From positions 1 to 8,277 of the forward strand of contig SFJN01000115.1 of the NCBI GenBank assembly GCA_004555055.1: a stretch of DNA of 8,277 nt, written 5' to 3'. Shown piece by piece: positions 5,829-8,277 of this stretch. The position numbers and the translations under genes were made by a program. A model generated the notes under the pieces. It was not told where the DNA came from, ran no database searches, and saw nothing but the letters and a program-made list of their open reading frames with translations. Position 1 is the first letter of the stretch, and every line of letters begins with the position of its first letter. Source of the stretch: Bacteroidales bacterium (GTDB lineage Bacteria; Bacteroidota; Bacteroidia; Bacteroidales; Bacteroidaceae).

Positions 5829-6587
5829 TTAGATATACAACTCGTTTTCTTTCCTGGTAGCACAGACTCTTTTCAGGCCTTGTGTTGCCAGGAAATGCAT
5901 CACCATTCCTATGCCTCTGCTCCCTGTTGGGCAAACTGATACGCACTTCATGCAGGATATGCACTTGGCGGCATCCACCAGCTTGGGGTCGGTGAGTGGG
6001 ATGGCATCGGCCGGACACTGCCGGGCACACACGCCACAACGGTTGCATCCGCGCTGGCCTTTCGGTTGGGGGACCTTGCCACCTTGCTTGTAAGGACGAT
6101 TGCCAGGCACCTGCGGCAGGGTGCAGTCATGGCCTTCGGCCTTGTGCATGATGTCAGCACTGAATTGCAGGAGCGTCTGCTCATCATCAGCATCGGGACG
6201 GCCTTTACCGTATTTCCTGATGATACTGTGTTCGGCTACAGCTGCCACTGCGGCAATCACACGGAAACCTGTCTCCGATGCCACATCCTGCATCTCCAGC
6301 AACGCATCGTCGTAGGCACGGTTGCCGAAGACGGCCACCACCACACACTTTGCCCCGTGGGGATTCACCATGCGCAGACGTTCTACAGCCAATGCGGGCA
6401 CACGCCCGGCAAAGACCGGCAGGGCAATGACAACCAGGTCATCCTCATGGATTTCGGGCAATTGGATGTCAGCGGCCTTGACGCACAGGTCGGTCACCGC
6501 GCCCTCTGCCCTCATGCCACGGCATAGCATTTCGCTTACTCGTCGCGTCCCTCCTGTGGGACTGAATATGATTTGATGTGTTTTCAT
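5829..6587 (-). CDS. EFR1-family flavodoxin/ferredoxin fusion
   Basis: The 252-residue protein joins an N-terminal flavodoxin-like domain to a C-terminal two-cluster ferredoxin. Residues 8-18 (FSPTGGTRRVS) look like the FMN phosphate-binding loop, and the flavodoxin-like fold runs to about 150. Two [4Fe-4S] motifs follow: C181, C184, C187, C191-P and C209, C212, C215, C219-P, all eight cysteines present. No signal peptide or membrane segment is seen, so it should act in the cytoplasm as an electron carrier or flavin-linked reductase. Such proteins are typical of anaerobes, and their partner is generally unknown. The start ATG is only 5 bp from the end of a MITE-like element, so its promoter may lie within the element, though no TAnnTTTG match was found there. 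The DUF1294 remnant follows 16 bp downstream and was probably co-transcribed. Confidence 0.9.
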   Translation of the reverse strand: MKTHQIIFSPTGGTRRVSEMLCRGMRAEGAVTDLCVKAADIQLPEIHEDDLVVIALPVFAGRVPALAVERLRMVNPHGAKCVVVAVFGNRAYDDALLEMQDVASETGFRVIAAVAAVAEHSIIRKYGKGRPDADDEQTLLQFSADIMHKAEGHDCTLPQVPGNRPYKQGGKVPQPKGQRGCNRCGVCARQCPADAIPLTDPKLVDAAKCISCMKCVSVCPTGSRGIGMVMHFLATQGLKRVCATRKENELYI

Positions 6588-6592
6588 GTTAA

Positions 6593-6780
6593 GGGATGTT
6601 CTATAAATTAGCTTGAGACAGTTTTCGAGCTATCACGCAGTAGATTTCTGTCCTGCGAACACGCGCATAGCGGGCTATGTAAGTGTTTAAAGGAGAGAAA
6701 GACACAAGTGAGAGTCTGAAAAGTGGCCAAGCATAAGAACACTTCCTAATTGAATAATAAACTAATTTATAGAACACCCC
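6593..6780. mobile_element. MITE-like element with 19-bp imperfect inverted ends
   Basis: The left end GGGATGTTCTATAAATTAG (6593-6611) matches the reverse complement of the right end (6762-6780) at 18 of 19 positions. Allowing a 1-bp gap, similarity continues outward through TAAGGG. The 150-bp interior has no gene but holds the small hairpin CATAG-CGGG-CTATG (6666-6679) and the arm pair AAGTGTT/AACACTT (6681-6687 and 6738-6744). Size and layout suit a non-autonomous element mobilised by an insertion sequence with the same ends. A TTA-type target duplication is possible but unclear. The parent family was not recognised. Confidence 0.6.
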
Positions 6781-7054
6781 CTTACTCGCTTTATGGGGTG
6801 TACGTCCCTTTAGGGGATTCCGTCATTCTTACCAACGGGATGACAAAAATAAGGCTTTTCCCTCATAAACAAGCAGTTTATCATGGATTATCACCACCAC
6901 GGCATATAAAATCCCCGAAAAACTGCCGCTAAACTACCGAAGTTGCTGGGGAGGGCATGCCCGGGTTTCTGCCACATTCGTCTGTTCCGCTCCGTCCTCT
7001 CCGACCATAAAACGGGCAGAATTCCCTTTCATGGCGTTTTTCCAACGGCAAAAA
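6781..7054. other. Intergenic stretch with little visible content
   Basis: No credible coding sequence or RNA gene was seen between the inverted-repeat element and the glycosyltransferase promoter. Weak structures are a possible hairpin around GTCATTC/GGATGAC (6821-6843) and the palindrome GGGCATGCCC (6953-6962). The function, if any, is unknown. Confidence 0.45.
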
Positions 7055-7085
7055 TTGTACAGCTCGGTTTTATTCCCTACTTTTG
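7055..7085 (+). promoter_or_regulatory. Promoter of the glycosyltransferase gene
   Basis: TTG at 7055-7057 is followed after exactly 20 bp by TACTTTTG at 7078-7085, a full match to the Bacteroidetes -7 consensus TAnnTTTG with normal spacing. Transcription would start near 7092, leaving a leader of about 50 nt. No Shine-Dalgarno sequence precedes the ATG at 7144, which is usual in this phylum. Confidence 0.7.
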
Positions 7086-7143
7086 TCCGACAAATGCCCT
7101 GGCTGTCAGCCAGCCTTAACAATCCTTTAGCACTTCCCTGCCC

Positions 7144-8154
7144 ATGATTTCCATCCTCATGCCCGTCTACAATGGTGCCCCGTACCTCCGCGAGAGCATC
7201 GGTTCCGTCACGGCCCAAACCTCAAAGGATTGGGAGATGATTGTCCTTGACGACGGTTCTACGGACAACAGTTGGGAAGTGCTCCAGGAACTGGCAAAGG
7301 AAGAACCCCGCATCCGCCTTTTCCAGAAAGCAAACGACCCGGACGGAAATGTGGCACGCAACATCCGGTGGATGTGCGGGAAGGCACAGGGCGACTATGC
7401 CTTTTATATGTCGCAGGACGACACGATTGCCCCCGACTGCCTGGAACGCCTGTCCCGACGTGCTGCAGAAACGGGAGCCGACATCGTGCTCCCCGACATG
7501 CTGCTGCGCTTTGCCGACGGACAGACGGGCGAATGGCCGTGCAGCTATCCTCCGGACGGCGACTACGACCGCATCATGACTCCCCGCGAAGCCTTCTACG
7601 AGGCTGTCGACTTCCATCTGCATGGTTTCGGACTGGTGCGGATGGCCCTTATGGCCGACGAGCGAAACGATACGAGCTATTATGACAGCGACGAATACAA
7701 CAGCCGTATGCAGTTCCTCTGGGCCAGGAACGGCATCGCATTCGCACCGACCACATTCTACTATTATCAGGGCAATCCCGATGCCATCACGCACCGGTTC
7801 CACGTCCGCCGGTTCCAACGATTGAAGACCCACATACTCCTGGCCCAATCATTCGAACAGGAATTCACAGACAGCCATCGCCGTCTGCGACTGAAAATGC
7901 AACTCATCCGGACCTACATCACCATGACGCACCTCTACTTCACCCACGGCCAGGAGATGACGGATGAGGAAAAGACGAAGGCACGCCAATGCTTCCGGGA
8001 GTTTGAACGCCACATATCGTTCAACGGGTTCCGCCGTGCCGTATGGCAACGTCTGAACAACTATGAGCGCGCCTTTGCTGCCGCATATTTTCTGCTGGGC
8101 TCAGCACTTCCACTGCAAGGCATCTACCGTCTGCTGCACAGCCCACATCGATAA
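7144..8154 (+). CDS. Family 2 (GT-A fold) glycosyltransferase
   Basis: This 336-residue protein opens with the GT2 signature ISILMPVYNGAPYLRESI (2-19). It carries the nucleotide-sugar residues D36-D37-G38-S39 and a metal-binding QDD at 91-93, in place of the usual DxD. DSDEYNSRM (181-189) may contain the catalytic base, and YYYQGNPDAITHR (206-218) resembles the conserved late GT2 segment that closes over the donor. The C-terminal 110 residues are helical and not clearly assigned; a weak hydrophobic stretch (about 310-325) might touch the membrane. It would transfer a sugar from a nucleotide donor to a glycan, most plausibly lipopolysaccharide or capsule. Donor and acceptor cannot be read from sequence. 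It is the only plus-strand gene, has its own promoter, and has no glycan-synthesis neighbours inside the window. Confidence 0.92.
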   Translation: MISILMPVYNGAPYLRESIGSVTAQTSKDWEMIVLDDGSTDNSWEVLQELAKEEPRIRLFQKANDPDGNVARNIRWMCGKAQGDYAFYMSQDDTIAPDCLERLSRRAAETGADIVLPDMLLRFADGQTGEWPCSYPPDGDYDRIMTPREAFYEAVDFHLHGFGLVRMALMADERNDTSYYDSDEYNSRMQFLWARNGIAFAPTTFYYYQGNPDAITHRFHVRRFQRLKTHILLAQSFEQEFTDSHRRLRLKMQLIRTYITMTHLYFTHGQEMTDEEKTKARQCFREFERHISFNGFRRAVWQRLNNYERAFAAAYFLLGSALPLQGIYRLLHSPHR

Positions 8155-8204
8155 AGAATTGCCGTCAAGGCTACTCCCCTTAAAAAAAAAGTTTTTGAAA
8201 AAAT

Positions 8205-8277
8205 CCTACATTTCCTACACCAGCACCCCAAATATCCTGGTTTTACAAATCATTTCGGGTGTAGGATAAGGTGTAGG
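8205..8277. repeat. Inverted repeat at the window end
   Basis: CCTACA (8205-8210) and CCTACACC (8214-8221) face two copies of GGTGTAGG (8258-8265 and 8270-8277). The arms can pair as a long imperfect stem around a 36-nt centre. The repeat may continue beyond the window. It lies 50 bp after the glycosyltransferase stop and could be an intergenic repeat element or a transcript 3' end structure; there is no clear T run inside the window. Confidence 0.6.

Noticed and set aside
7222..7848. 208-codon minus-strand ORF opposite the glycosyltransferase
   Set aside because: The plus-strand frame has a promoter and full GT2 motifs; the antisense frame has neither.

Overview
The window looks like a piece of a Bacteroidales chromosome, probably from the Prevotellaceae or a close relative. 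Three candidate promoters match the Bacteroidetes -7 element TAnnTTTG, and most start codons lack a strong Shine-Dalgarno sequence. The intergenic DNA is rich in short repeats and palindromes. The gene content also fits: a long HsdM, a Fic protein, an EFR1-type ferredoxin, and a lipopolysaccharide- or capsule-type GT2 glycosyltransferase. Genus-level placement is inference.

Left part (1-4221, minus strand): a type I restriction-modification locus. Transcription runs from right to left: a WYL-domain regulator (3137-4156), an unusually long modification subunit HsdM (443-3082), then the first 85 codons of a Fic-family protein carrying its own inhibitory motif (1-257, cut by the window edge). 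HsdS and HsdR are not in the window and would be expected further left. A candidate promoter lies before the regulator and a second one in the 54-bp gap before hsdM. The working model is a regulated defence cassette with a Fic enzyme built in.

Middle (4222-4965): about 740 bp with no believable gene, packed with structure. It holds an 11-bp-stem terminator-like hairpin, a 122-bp element with perfect 21-bp inverted ends, nearly three tandem copies of a 51-bp repeat that begin within the right end of that element, and a 19-bp-stem hairpin followed by six T.

Right-middle (4966-6780, minus strand): a small cytoplasmic FKBP-type prolyl isomerase, a three-unit array of 32-bp repeats before it, a decayed DUF1294 membrane-protein gene, and an EFR1-family flavodoxin/ferredoxin fusion. 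A 26-bp exact repeat is shared by the FKBP coding sequence and the end of the DUF1294 pseudogene, recording a past rearrangement. A 188-bp MITE-like inverted-repeat element sits 5 bp before the EFR1 start, and a 14-bp piece of the same end lies 13 bp before the FKBP start.

Right end (6781-8277): about 360 bp without a gene, then a GT2 glycosyltransferase on the plus strand with a good Bacteroidetes promoter (TTG, 20 bp, TACTTTTG). The window ends in another inverted-repeat sequence.
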